A stretch of 64,000 bases of DNA from Phialocephala subalpina (Eukaryota; Ascomycota; Leotiomycetes; Helotiales; Mollisiaceae), in NCBI GenBank assembly GCA_900073065.1, contig FJOG01000004.1, positions 572,193-636,192 of the forward strand, written 5' to 3'. Shown here one piece after another: positions 1 through 10,982 of the stretch (position 1 is its first letter; every line of letters starts with the position of its first letter). Under the pieces are notes generated by a model that was not told the DNA's origin, made no database searches, and saw only the letters and a list, made by a program, of their open reading frames with translations. The position numbers and the translations under genes are program-made.

Positions 1-383
1 TCTTAAGTCGTTGTCGGTAGTGCTCCCAGTAGATGTGTTTGGCAAATGCTCGAACTTAAGTTCTGCTGTCAACAATCGACTGATGTCATTTCTGCTGATA
101 TTTCTACACGAGATAGGAGGGAAGTGCATCCTCCATTCACAGGATAATTCCGCCACCAGATGGACCCCTCGGGAAAAAGATCCCGTCGTTGCATTGCCGT
201 TTTGTAGGAAATCATAATCCGCGGCGATATGCTCCCGGCCTCCACATCAAGAAAAGTAATAGAATCATTTTATTTTCAAAACAGCCATTGCCTCCTACAA
301 GACTTGGTTCTATCTCCACGCCAAATTTCTTCCATCATTACACCCTCCAGTTTGCCTACGAAGATCGGGGAACTATATCCAAT
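1..383. other. Intergenic, upstream of alcohol dehydrogenase
   Basis: No convincing gene is visible. The stretch ends in the presumed 5' leader of the alcohol dehydrogenase gene, and short open frames here show no family features. Confidence 0.5.
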
Positions 384-1628
384 ATGACTCAAGAATTCAT
401 GCAGGCTGTTGTATTCAAAGGGCCAAAACGTGTTGTCATCGAAGAGAGGCCAATACCACATATTCAAGAACCGTCAGACATCATAGTGAAAGTCAAATAT
501 ACCGCCTTATGCGGCAGGTGAGTAATCTTCGAATTGCTCCCTCAACTCGAATCCAATCCTCTAAAACGAGAAACCTCCACTGATAGTGCTACAGCGAATT
601 ACATGTATACAGAGGCTCTCAACCATCTCCACTCGGTTTCATCATGGGCCACGAGTTCACCGGTGTCGTTGACCAGCTCGGATCTGATGTCCGCAGCGTC
701 AAGAAAGGCGACTTGGTCGTGGCTCCATTCACGATTTCTTGTGGGAAATGCTTCTACTGCATCAAGAATTATTCCTCCCGTTGTGAAGAGGGGATGTTGT
801 TTGGATCTCCTGCACTTGATGGTGCGCAGGCTGGGTATGTGAGAGTGCCGTTGGCTGATAGTAGTGTTGTGAAGGCTCCTAAGGGGATTGATCCTTTGAA
901 GCTCTGTCTCATGGCCGATATTTTTCCTACGGGATACTTTGCGGCTAAGAATGCTTTTACAGGATTGGTGGATTTGGAAGTTCAAGACAGTACGGTTGTT
1001 GTTATTGGTTGTGGTCCAGTGGGACTTTGTGCCATTGTGAATGCTTTGCAGTATAAATCCAAACACTTGCTTGCTGTTGATGGTTTGGAAGATAGACTCG
1101 CCTGTGCAGAGAAATTGGGGGCGGAACCTTGGAGTTATTTAAGTAATCTTGGGGGGTTGTCTGAGCGAGTCAAAGAATTGACGGGTGGGAGAGGTGCGGA
1201 TATCATGATTGAAGTTGTGGGATCTTCTCCGGCTTTGCAGATGGGGTTTGAGTTGCTGAGATCTTGGGGCAATATCTCAAGTGTTGGAGTACATAACGGG
1301 GCGATTCCGTGGAGTGGAAATCAAGCGTACGCGAAGAACTTGAGGTTACAGATGGGAAGGTGTCCTGTTAGAAGTAAGTTTCCGTAATGAGCTTCTTAGC
1401 ACTACTGACATGTTTTCATCGAGGAATCTTTTCTGAAGCTCTCCAAAGTTTGATGAAAACCCAGAACCTACTTGGGTGAGAAACTCCTTCTTCATCAGCG
1501 AAGAGTGCACTTGCTAATACGCCACCAGTTTCTTGACTGAAAATGTCATGCCGTTAAGTGAAGCAGTAAAGGGGTATGACTTGTTTGACAAAATGAAGAC
1601 GCAGAAAGTAATCTTTCGAATGGGTTAA
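384..1628 (+). CDS. Zinc-dependent alcohol dehydrogenase (MDR family)
   Basis: Predicted to oxidise an alcohol (or reduce an aldehyde) with NAD(P), probably in the cytosol; the substrate cannot be read from sequence. I join four exons: 384-517, 595-1373, 1424-1475 and 1529-1628, giving 354 residues, the usual length for medium-chain dehydrogenases. All three introns (77, 50 and 53 bp) are GT-AG. The first junction rebuilds the LCGSELHVYRG block, typical of the family N-terminus. Seen directly: MGHEFTGVV with the catalytic-zinc Glu region, a structural-zinc cysteine cluster CGKCFYC...C about 30 residues later, and a Rossmann motif VIGCGPVGLCAI near residue 180. The C-terminus ends cleanly at TAA. 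The truncated aldehyde dehydrogenase immediately downstream suggests a former alcohol-to-acid pair. The fold is secure; the exact subfamily (glutathione-independent formaldehyde dehydrogenase-like or general ADH) is not. Confidence 0.88.
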
Positions 1629-2189
1629 GGGATTGCACGTGGTTATCTATGGACTTATCACTTCGAAGAAAGTCAAGGTGCTTGTGAAGCTTCCTCGGTA
1701 TTCATGTACACCGTTTGATCAATTATCTTGAGTAAATACATGTACTCACGCCGAAGTGTGCCGAAGTGTTTCGAAAAGCACGTGCCGCCGCGGCCAGGGA
1801 GAAGCCAAGGAAGTCGAAATCCGTCCACGTGAGTAAAACTGTTTTCCCTCCTTTTTCCATCAATAAGGTTTCTCCAGGCCTCGTTAATAACCCCAGGAGT
1901 TCGGAACGAGTACGAGATATCTTGCTCTACAGGAAGTGTCTGTACTATCTTGTAATGAACTTGGAAATGATTTCCAGTGCATTGTACTTCCGTCGGATCT
2001 TGGCACCGCTTGCGGAAGTCGATTATGGTTTTCATCATCTGGATTGTTTACCAAATTTAAGCAATTATTCGCCATATGTTAACAACTTCGCATAAAATCG
2101 TTCTCCTGCTTTGCTCTCTGCTCTTGCTCCCAATTTCCTCTATTGCTCCAATATCCGTCTGGAAAATCACGATCAACTGCAAATACACC
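1629..2189. other. Intergenic between ADH and ALDH relic
   Basis: I see no gene here. Overlapping short frames on both strands lack family similarity, and a TAA-rich stretch precedes the dehydrogenase relic. Confidence 0.4.
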
Positions 2190-3011
2190 ATGACTGTCAT
2201 GGAGCATACAAAATTCAGCTTGAGTGATCCATCCCTGTTCGCCTCTCAAGGATTGATCGCAGGCAGCTGGAAGTCGCCCCAGTCTGGGAAATCATTTCCA
2301 GTCATTGACCCTTCCACCGGTGGCGTGCTTGGTCAATGTGCAGATTTTGAGTATCAAGATTTTGTTGACGCAGTTGAATGTGCCCACGATGGATATCAGA
2401 CCTTCAGCTCAAGTACCACGGCAAAAGAACGAGGGGCAATGCTTAGGCGGTGGAATGACTTGATTCTTGCAAACTTGGAAGATTGTAAAGAATCTCTTCG
2501 CGATTTCGCCGAATTCAAAGCTGATTGTTCTACAGTGGCTACTATCCTGTCTTTGGAGAACGGCAAGACGTTAGCAGAAGCAAAAGGAGAGATCAACTAC
2601 AGTGCTAGCTTCGTATCATGGTTTGCAGAAGAGGCCGCTCGATCTTATGGCGACACCATTCCTCGTCGTATTACAATACCACTGTCTTAACTTTCAAGGA
2701 ACCAGTGGGAGTCTATGGTGTCATCACACCTTGGAATTTCCCTGCTGCAATGATCACTAGAAAAATCGCCCCGGCATTTGCTGCCGGTTGTTCGGTATGA
2801 CCATTTCCTATGCACATTGGCATTTGTCAAGTTGCTCAGTTATCTTTGGAGCATGAGCAGCTTGTCGTATGAAACAGCTACTGATTGGTGGAATCTATAG
2901 GTGGTGATCCAGCCTCCAAGCGAAATACCATTCAGCTGCATAGCTCTGGCAAAACTGGCATTGAAAGCCGGGATTCCCGCGCCATGCTTGCACGTATTTC
3001 TCACGAAGTGA
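2190..3011 (+). pseudogene. Truncated succinate-semialdehyde dehydrogenase (ALDH family)
   Basis: The N-terminal half of an aldehyde dehydrogenase of the succinate-semialdehyde dehydrogenase type is recognisable: an N-terminal IDPSTGGVLG-like block, [31 protein letters not shown], then [20 protein letters not shown] and a cofactor-binding-region block ending in LKAGIP. Two introns fit: 2485-2535 (51 bp, stop-free) and 2795-2900. Between GDTIP and SSYYNTT, near 2662, one base is missing, so the frame shifts with no splice site to explain it. After 'AGIPA' the frame meets TGA at about 3009, and no later ALDH blocks follow. The catalytic Cys and general-base Glu regions are therefore absent. A sequencing error could explain the frameshift but not the missing C-terminal half. 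It lies directly downstream of an alcohol dehydrogenase on the same strand. Confidence 0.85.
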
Positions 3012-4519
3012 AGAGAAGAAGAGGGAGGGAGATGGAGGAGTGGATAGTGCGTATGGACCTGAGATACGAGATACGTATTTGGAGGAATTGTATGAGTGGG
3101 CTCAGATCATTGGGTCCTCGTGCGAGAGAGACATTTGGGGACTGGATCCAATCGGTTGGGTGCGGCAGGAGAGCTTTGGAAATGGAAGAAAAGCGGCTAG
3201 CGTGTTTGAAGACGCGAAGCTAAGTTGTGGAAGCAAAAGATGTCCTCAAAATCTGCTGGAAATTTGCCATATAATTGCATCTGCTAATGAATCCCAGCAT
3301 ACTACATTTTCCATAAGAAACTAATGTGCATTCAGAAAGATCAACGCTTTCCTTGGGGATGGAAAATTGCCTGGAAAGGACGACCAATGTGCCCTGGAGG
3401 CGGCAGTGTGGAACATCACCTTGACGGGACCCCGTTAGGCGGTCAGGAGACGGAGTTGCTGAACTCGAGCAAGAGTTTGAGGACGAAAGGACGACATTTG
3501 AGTTGAGATGCAAGGATATTGTGCCACTATTGCTGCTTGTCCCAGACGGGAAGAATAGACACTAGTCTCAAGGTTCACATTAAATGAGATGAAAGTAAAC
3601 ATTGAGACGCCAAGCTGTAATATCGCCCTTGGAGAGTACCCGCTCTCCATTTCAACATTGTAGATCACGATCCATGATCAGCATACCACAGCTGTATGTA
3701 GAAAATTTTCGAAGCAGCGGAGACCTGCAGGTTGGTATGAGGATGAAAGTGAAGCTGGGAGAAAAGTACTAGCAGCACAGGAATATCGCGTAGGTCTAGG
3801 GGAGCAATTTGCTTGGTTGTAGAGTGAGGAGGCAGGTCGAGAGAGATACTCGGTCGGCGGATAAGGAAATTGGTGGAGGATTGTAGATCTGGACGACTTG
3901 GAAAGATTGTAGTCTGGAAGGCGTAGGGACGTGTTGGACGTTGAGAGGTATGCATTGTTGTGCTGATCGGGAGAATGCTCAATATCCGTCAAGAGAAGAT
4001 TCGGACCATCATGATTGTGAGGTGGGAGAGGCGTTATGGGATGTTCGAGGCATGGAGAAGACGACTGTGCTTGTGTCGTGAAGGTCCTTTCTCGAAGTAA
4101 GCATCGCGCTGCGTCCTGTCAACACTGGCAGACGAATGAAAGGTTCGTTACGCACCACGTATGCTACCTGGGGGTTGTTGGATGAGCATAGTGCTGAATT
4201 GATATATAAGACGCGTCAATTTGTTGCTATCTAATTGTCAATGGTGCTTCTGCCCTGGTCGGTATCTGGGTCCTCTTGTAGCTTGGTGAACACTAATTTT
4301 ATATCTAACCCATCATCTCGACACGTCGCTACTCTCAATCAAATAACGAAATCTCACCAGCACGATCAAATGTGGAGGGTGCTTTGCCTCCAGTGCGGCA
4401 TGAGGCAGATCTACTACAGTCCAACTCTCCCAGAGGACACTAAGAGGAGGCAGCGGTCACCAGGAGGTGTCAGCAGAAGCGCCAGCATGCACACAACGAC
4501 AAACAACAAGAAGGCATGG
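3012..4519. other. No recognised gene
   Basis: Several short frames on both strands show no domain or conserved motif. The rest of the ALDH gene was searched for by eye and is not here. The stretch may be degenerate remnant DNA. Confidence 0.4.
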
Positions 4520-4722
4520 TTTTGGGCACCTTCTGCTCACGACACAAGGCTCTCATCACACTAGGTGCCGCCTTATATTCTTGCCCTCCCCCATAGTAAA
4601 GAAGCTTTTCGAAGTGGAAAAAAGAAGAGAAGGAAAGCTTCTTTACTATTGGGGAGGGCAAGAATATAAGGTGGCACCTAGTGTGGTGAGAGCCTTGTGT
4701 CGCGAGCAGAAGGTGCCCAAAA
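4520..4722. repeat. Large near-perfect inverted repeat (foldback)
   Basis: Two arms of about 89 bp, at roughly 4520-4608 and 4634-4722, are reverse complements with about four mismatches around a purine-rich spacer of about 25 bp. The inner ends read AGTAAAGAAGCTTT and AAAGCTTCTTTACT. I see no target-site duplication, so it could be a foldback transposon, a hairpin locus or an inverted duplication. A shorter inverted pair (ACTGGGTGTT near 4735 and AACACCCAGT near 4806) follows immediately. Confidence 0.85.
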
Positions 4723-5684
4723 CTGGGAAGGAAGACTGGGTGTTGAGGAAGGTACTGTGGTTGGTGGCGTACTTGGCTGGCGGGAGAGGTGGAATGCGAG
4801 GAAGGAACACCCAGTACTGACGTCCGATCGATGCCGCAGACTCCGATCTGTTCGAAAACTGCAAGAAATTAGAGCCCATTGTGAGAGGAAGGTGTAGCTA
4901 TCGCGCTGCCTACCTTGCGGATGCAGAGAAGGCTGATTGACTGAAGGACATCGTGGGCGACACGACGGAGATAGTGGAGGAAGCCAAAGGATAGAATACA
5001 GAAATGGATGAGCACGAACACGTTATGATCTACAATCAAGATGATGAGTAGAGGGTGTCTTTGTGGAAGAAAGAATTCGAGTTTGTACAAGTTTTCAGCT
5101 GCGAACGATGTCTCGAGGATGGAGAACGCGTGATCACGTGCTAGGTGGGGCAAGCCTCCGCCAGGTCGCAAAATCGGACGAACCTAGATTTCTTAAAGCT
5201 TCAGACTACCATCCTGCTCCACTACATACCAGGAAAGGATTACTCGACGCGACAAACATCAATCTCAATCTCGACTGACTAAATTGGAACGACTGAATTC
5301 ACCAGAGCTTTGCTGCGAGGGACAGCTCGGCTCGCAGCTGAAGAAGAGGTGCGTCGTTCTCCAGACGCTTCATTCATGGCAGGGCAAGAGGACCTGCACG
5401 CGTTTAGATGCACAGAAGCCTGACAGAACAAGACTAGGACGAAACCGATCACTCCGCCCAGCCATAAATATTGTTATTCGAGGAATGTTCGAATCAACTA
5501 CCGAGTTTCTCTCCACAATGTCCGACTGCCTACCCCACTTGGGATGACAGACAATAACACCCCTCTCCAAGCTGCGGATATCAGGAACCGCAGGTTATGT
5601 GACGGGAGCAGATCCAGTTTTCTTTTCTGCGCCTTGTGCCATGCATGATAGGCGTGCGCACGGCCACGGACTCAGGATCTCGCA
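4723..5684. other. No recognised gene
   Basis: After a short inverted pair at about 4735-4815 there is unremarkable mixed sequence up to the target site of the hAT-type MITE. No coding region can be supported. Confidence 0.4.
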
Positions 5685-5692
5685 AACACAGA

Positions 5693-6213
5693 CAGAGAGT
5701 CCAATCAGTCAGTCGACTGATCAATTGACTGATCAGTGATCAGTCTCAGTCATTTAGTTGACCATTTTAATTCATATCAGTCATTCAGCTGGCCACTGAT
5801 CAGTGACTGATCAGTTGGAGATCCTAGGAATGCCCTATTTTTAGGTACAAATGTAGCTATTTTAGGGCTAAAGTTATCAAAAAAGCAGAGAATTTAAGAG
5901 CAAAATCTCTAAATCTTAAGCCTTGAGAATAGTTCCGAAATACCTTAAAAATATTTACGGTTATAGCTATAGAAGTCTATTATACTTAAAAGAGTTTAAA
6001 TAATAGATAAATTATTAAATTTTGCGAGTATATCTTCAAGTTTTTGTTAATGTAACGTGACTTTTTGGTTACGTTCTCAACTGATCAGTAACTGATCAGT
6101 TGATCAGTTTCAGTCAATCAGTTGAGCCCTTTGTGATCAGTCATTCAGTTGAGGGTTTACCTTCAACTGATGACTGACTGACTGGCTGACTGACTGACTG
6201 ATTGGACTCTCTG
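5693..6213. mobile_element. hAT-type MITE, 521 bp, with 8-bp target duplication
   Basis: The ends are inverted repeats beginning CAGAGAGTCCAATCAGTCAG, and CAGAG is a common hAT terminus. They are flanked by AACACAGA (5685-5692) and GACACAGA (6214-6221), an 8-bp target duplication with one mismatch. Both subterminal regions are crowded with TGATCAGT/ACTGATCA palindromes and CAGTCA/TGACTG repeats. The centre (about 5830-6060) is AT-rich with no coding capacity, so the element is non-autonomous. It differs in terminal sequence from the larger hAT element at 18.6 kb, so that element is not its obvious source. Confidence 0.88.
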
Positions 6214-6221
6214 GACACAGA

Positions 6222-8126
6222 GAAGAGAGACTCTGACAATCTGCGAAACCAATACATCACTTGAATATCAAAGCTAGCACTTTCTCCACTCCAAAACATC
6301 AAGAATTCAAATTCGAGGACTCTGCAACGAATAACAGAAGTTTCGGCGGAAGATCAACGCGCCATTGGAGGATGCGAAATAAACATCGATTCTCGAGCCA
6401 CGGGCAAAACAAAGCAGGCTCCGCTCCACAGCGGCGGGTATCTGGAAAGGCAAAGAGTACTCCTCATTAGCAGATCGAGCGCAGGTCTTATCTCTGAACA
6501 TGCGGCAAAGCAGACCCTCCAAGATAGTTAGCCTGCGGACATGCTATACGATAAGGCGCTTGCCGCCAGATCAGTTCACTCGAATAGCCCCTCCAAAATC
6601 TCTCTAACAATCCCCTCGAACCCATGGCCGCAACACCATTCATCCGGATATTTGTATGTATGGCGAGAGATTTACCTCGAGCAGCAGGAGCTTCGATAGC
6701 AGACCCATAAATCGAAAGAGGATGATAGGAGAAGCAAGTTCGTACGGCATACACCTCGTCTCAGTCGAATTCACAATCAGGCGTTGCCGGTCCCCGAGGT
6801 CACCTCCTTCCACATATGGTCGATTCTGAGATACCGAAGGGCTGGTAGGTCTCATCGGGTCGCATCGAAGTCTGTTCTAGAGCGTGGTCAGCAGCAGGCT
6901 CGGGCTGGAGAATACAGAAACCATGGAGCTGGAATCAATCATGCACGCTCTGCTGATAGTGGCAGACAAGGGCCACAACGAAAGGTCTGCAACTTTGGAT
7001 ATGAAGACAAGGCTAGGATTCCAAAGCCTTACGGGAGATGCATCGTTGAACCGCTCTCGCTACTGGCCATTTCGAAGTCCAGTAAGCAGTCAGCTCGGAC
7101 TGAAATTTGCCCTTCGCTCTTGCCTTGGCAGCGCTAGAGGACTCACACGTGACTAATTTCTGGGCGATATTAAGTCGTCGCCCTCCCCCCTTTTTCTCCT
7201 CGTTTCTTTTGTCCAACTGAAGCCATATCGGACTTTGTCAACCCCAGGACTTGTTAATGGGCGGGCACCGCCTTATCGCAACTGTTCCTTATCGCTATAG
7301 GGCAGTATTGTTAATCATCCTCGTCCCCCCCTTGGCGTCCACTTTGATTCGTCATCGGCAGCAGCAGCGGGAAGAGTATAACCGCCATCTATGGGGCCTT
7401 CAGTTGTTCCAACGGTAGAGAAGTAACACCTTCCTATTTCATCCAAATTGAGCGTGTCGCAACCCAATATCTAATGTCTATGCAGTGCATACCACCACTC
7501 TTGGAGTTGCTCCGACACTGCGAGTCGTAGGAAGAAGTCTTCCTTATCGCCACGCGGGCTTCCCATTCTCATTGCTGCAAAATTTCAGTCTCGACTCCTT
7601 CCAGATCGTATTCCAGAAGCCAAGATCCCCACAATCCTTGTTGGTAGTCGCATGCTATCATCTTGAAGATTGGCGATAAGCCACGAAACTTGGTGCTAAA
7701 TCAAGCATCTCTCAGCGAAAACAAGCTCCGCCAAGATGGAGAGGATTTGGGGTTCGTGTTCCCAGCCAAAAAAGGAAGTTCCGTACCTTGATAATCCTGA
7801 AATCTGCCCAAGTCTGTCTGTGTTCAGGTTGGTTCTTATCTGGCGACAGCGACGACCGTGCGTTGCTCGACAGATATTGTGCAGGAGACGATGCGGAGCC
7901 CTGTCGTATGTTGCACCGACACTCAAATCGAGGCCTCTGATAAGAGATCGAGTTGGATGTAACAGTGGGGAGACTTCTGGCTGCAAAGGTCCTTCTGCAT
8001 TGGCCTTTATCCGGCAGAACAATGCGGTTCGCATGGTGACCTTTTATACCACGCCGAGGTCCAGCTGAAACGGTTCTCATCAGCTTCTTTTTGGTTTGAC
8101 GGCGCGTTCTTGAGATTATCGCAAAA
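6222..8126. other. Intergenic, upstream of OPT transporter
   Basis: No gene is supported here. The half nearest the transporter carries repeated GATAAG boxes, annotated separately, and probably includes the promoter and leader of that gene. Confidence 0.45.
7271..7944. promoter_or_regulatory. Cluster of GATAAG boxes upstream of OPT gene
   Basis: Six GATAAG/CTTATC hexamers occur at about 7272, 7288, 7543, 7675, 7836 and 7939, all within 860 bp of the transporter start. Four have the extended form GCGATAAG or its complement. GATA factors of the AreA/NIT2 type bind such sites when preferred nitrogen is short, which would suit a peptide importer. The sites are seen; the regulation is inferred. 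Confidence 0.45.
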
Positions 8127-10982
8127 ATGGTGAAAGCCAAAGGTCCAGTGCTAGATCATATCCAGTCCTCGTTCGATCCCTTACCTCAATTCTCCGAGAA
8201 GAAAGGACATGACATCGAGATTGATGTAGTTGAGCCAGATTACGATGATCTTTCGACCGACAAGATCTATGTTCCTGGTGAAGACGAGGAGTTCATCGAC
8301 CCTCGGTTGAAAGACTATCCAATTCCCCTTGTTGCGTAAGGATTCTACTGCCCTCTCGAGGAGCGACGATACTGATACCACTACAGCAAGACTGTTGATC
8401 TTCACAATGACCCCACGTAAGTCCTTTCAATCTGCGAAGCCGATTCATCTACTCACAGAAGAAAGGGAGCCTATCCTCACGTTCCGGTTCTGGTTCCTGT
8501 CAACGTTCTGGGTTGTGGTTGGATGCGGGATCTCGTCCTTCTACTACTTCAAGCCATATTACATGTACCTGACCAGCTATGCTATCCAATTGCTCTCATG
8601 GGGAATGGGTAGCTTTATGGCCAACCGTCTTCCAAAGAGAACTTTCTCTACCTTTGGCAAGAAATGGTCTTTCAACCCAGGCCCATGGAATCCGAAGGAA
8701 CACGCGCTCATCATTGTCGCATACTGGGGTTCAGTGAGTGACATTGTACTCGTTTCAGAACGTCCGCTGACCTTCTCAGTGCTACACAGCATATGGTCTC
8801 GGCCCACTCTCCGCGATGGAATTGTACTACGGCAAGAAAATGAACGCAGGATGGGGCATTCTCTTCTTGATCACAACACAAATGATCGGTTATGGCTTTG
8901 CAGGCCTCTTCCGTGACATCTTGGTCCGACCCCCGAAGATTTACTATCCAGGTGTCCTTCCAAACGTCGCTTTGTTCAATGCAATGCACAGAAATCCCTC
9001 CGTGACGAAGAAGTCCCTCAAGTTCTTCTCTTATGTCGCGGTGGCAGCTTTTGTCTGGGAATGGTTCCCGCAGCTCATCTTCCCAATGTTGAGTACGTGC
9101 TTATTCCCATGCTAAATTGCTGTTTCTTTCTATGAAGCTCTGATTGTTAGGAGCTGTCTCTGGAGCTGAGACATAAGGACAAACGGACCTCCTCCGTTTG
9201 TATGCAGACTCCTAAGACAGCTCCCAGAGCTGCCAACCCAAGTTTTAGCTTTGTACCATGCTAATTTGTTGAAGGTTCGCTGCCTCTGCTTTGCTACATG
9301 GGTCACGGAAATTGGATCGCATATATCTTAGGCTCTGGATATACAGGATTCGTAAGCTTTCCATCTTTATTGTGAGGACACAGACTCATGATCTCCAGGG
9401 ACTGCTTGACATCAGTTTGGACTGGAACTACATCTCCTTCTGGTCACCCCTGTATACCCCACTCTGGGCAAACGCCAACCAATTTATTGGCGCCATGGCA
9501 CTATGCTGGTTCATCTACCCAATCATGTACTTCACCAACACATTGGATGCCAAGACCTATGCTCCCATGTCCTCCGGAACCTTCGATGACACCGGCGCTA
9601 CCTACAACATCTCCCGCATCATGAACGCAGACCACACCTTGAACCAAGCAGCGATGGACGCCTACTCGCGTCCTCAATGGTCAGCCTCATACGCCATGTA
9701 CTTCTTCTGCGGCTTCGCTGCCTCGACAGGAGCCATGCTGTATGCTTGTCTGTACTATGGCCCCCAAGCATGGAAGGGTATCAAGGAGGGATGGTTCAAC
9801 AAGCGCGATACACATAACGACCCTTACCTCCTGATGATGGACAAATTCAAGCGTGTTCCTCATTGGTGGTATGCTGCTCTTCTCGCTATCTGCGCGGCTC
9901 TATCCATCGGTCAATTGTACGGTGCTGGCATGCAACTTCCTTGGTGGTGAGTACCCCGCTTCCAGTGACATTCACAGCAAAACTGACCTGGCTGATAGGG
10001 GGTTCCTCGTCATCTCCGCCATCTCTTGTGTCTTCACTTTCCCCAACGGCATTCTTTGGGGTATCGCGAACATGCAAGTTGGCATGGCGTTCCTCAGTGA
10101 AGTCATCGCTGGTGCCTTGTTCCCTGGCAAGCCTCTCGCTGTGCTCACCTGCATGGTGTACGGTCGTCAAATCCTCGAACAGAACTTGAACTTAATCTCT
10201 GATTACAAGTTTGGCTTCTACATGAAGATTCCCGAGACTGAAATGTTTATTGGTCAAGTTTATGGCACCTTGCTGGGACCTTTCATCAATTATGGAATGA
10301 TGCGTAAGTCTCACTTCTCATTCCCGATAACCTCAAAAAGGGGCTATGCTGACAACCTACCAGGATGGATCATCGACAACGAAGGCCCCAAACTCACCGG
10401 AGAAGTCGCCTCGTCCGCCTGGAACGCCCTCAAAACCAAGAACTTCTACTCCCAATCCGTGCTCTGGGGTGTCCTCGGCCCCAAAGTCTTCTTCGGCGCC
10501 GGCTCCCAATACTCTTGGCTTTACTACGCTTTCCTCGTTGGACCCGCGTGTGTACTTCTTGTTTGGTTGGTGCATAAGAAGAAGCCGGAGTGGAAGTTGG
10601 AGGAGAGGTTTAATCCTGTGTTGATCTTTTCAGGTGGTGTTTGGTTCCCAGTTTATCAGACGGCGAATATTTTGACTAGTGCTGCTTTTAGTACTTTTTT
10701 GTACGTGGCTTTTTTCAACCCCCCTACATTTACTCTGTAATTGAGGCCTATACTAACGTTGCTGATAGCATGGGTTATATGTACCGATATCATCCGGTTT
10801 GGTTCAGAAAGTACAACTACCTCCTCGGTGTTGGACTCGACTGCGGTACCCAACTCATGCAGACCGTCATGGTGTTCGGTATCAATCTGCCAAATGTCTC
10901 TTTTCCTTACTGGTGGGGCAACAATGCCAACGCTATCGACCGCTGCTTCCCACCTTCAACGCTTCCACCTGCTGCGGCATAA
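8127..10982 (+). CDS. Oligopeptide transporter, OPT family
   Basis: Predicted proton-coupled importer of small peptides, with many membrane spans, at the plasma membrane. I join nine exons: 8127-8335, 8387-8416, 8466-8733, 8780-9092, 9275-9351, 9399-9946, 9999-10303, 10364-10700 and 10769-10982, giving 766 residues, the normal length for the family. The acceptor at 8465 was chosen because it alone keeps frame and yields DPTEPILTFRFWFLSTFW. Family marks seen: FNPGPWNPKEHALI, AYGLGPLSAMELYY, YKFGFYMKIPETEMFIGQVYG (a variant of the KIPPR region) and the late block FPYWWGNN. The last intron has a perfect TACTAAC branch site. Intron 4 (182 bp) is three times longer than the others and holds a hairpin. 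The GATAAG boxes upstream suggest nitrogen control. Substrates could also include glutathione or siderophore-like peptides. Confidence 0.93.
9136..9231. repeat. Hairpin inside OPT intron 4
   Basis: Imperfect inverted repeats fold this part of the 182-bp intron: AGCTCTG with CAGAGCT, GGAGCTGTCT with AGACAGCTCC, and ACAAACGGA with TCCGTTTGT at the tip. It may be a tiny insertion or a structured intron. Confidence 0.6.
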
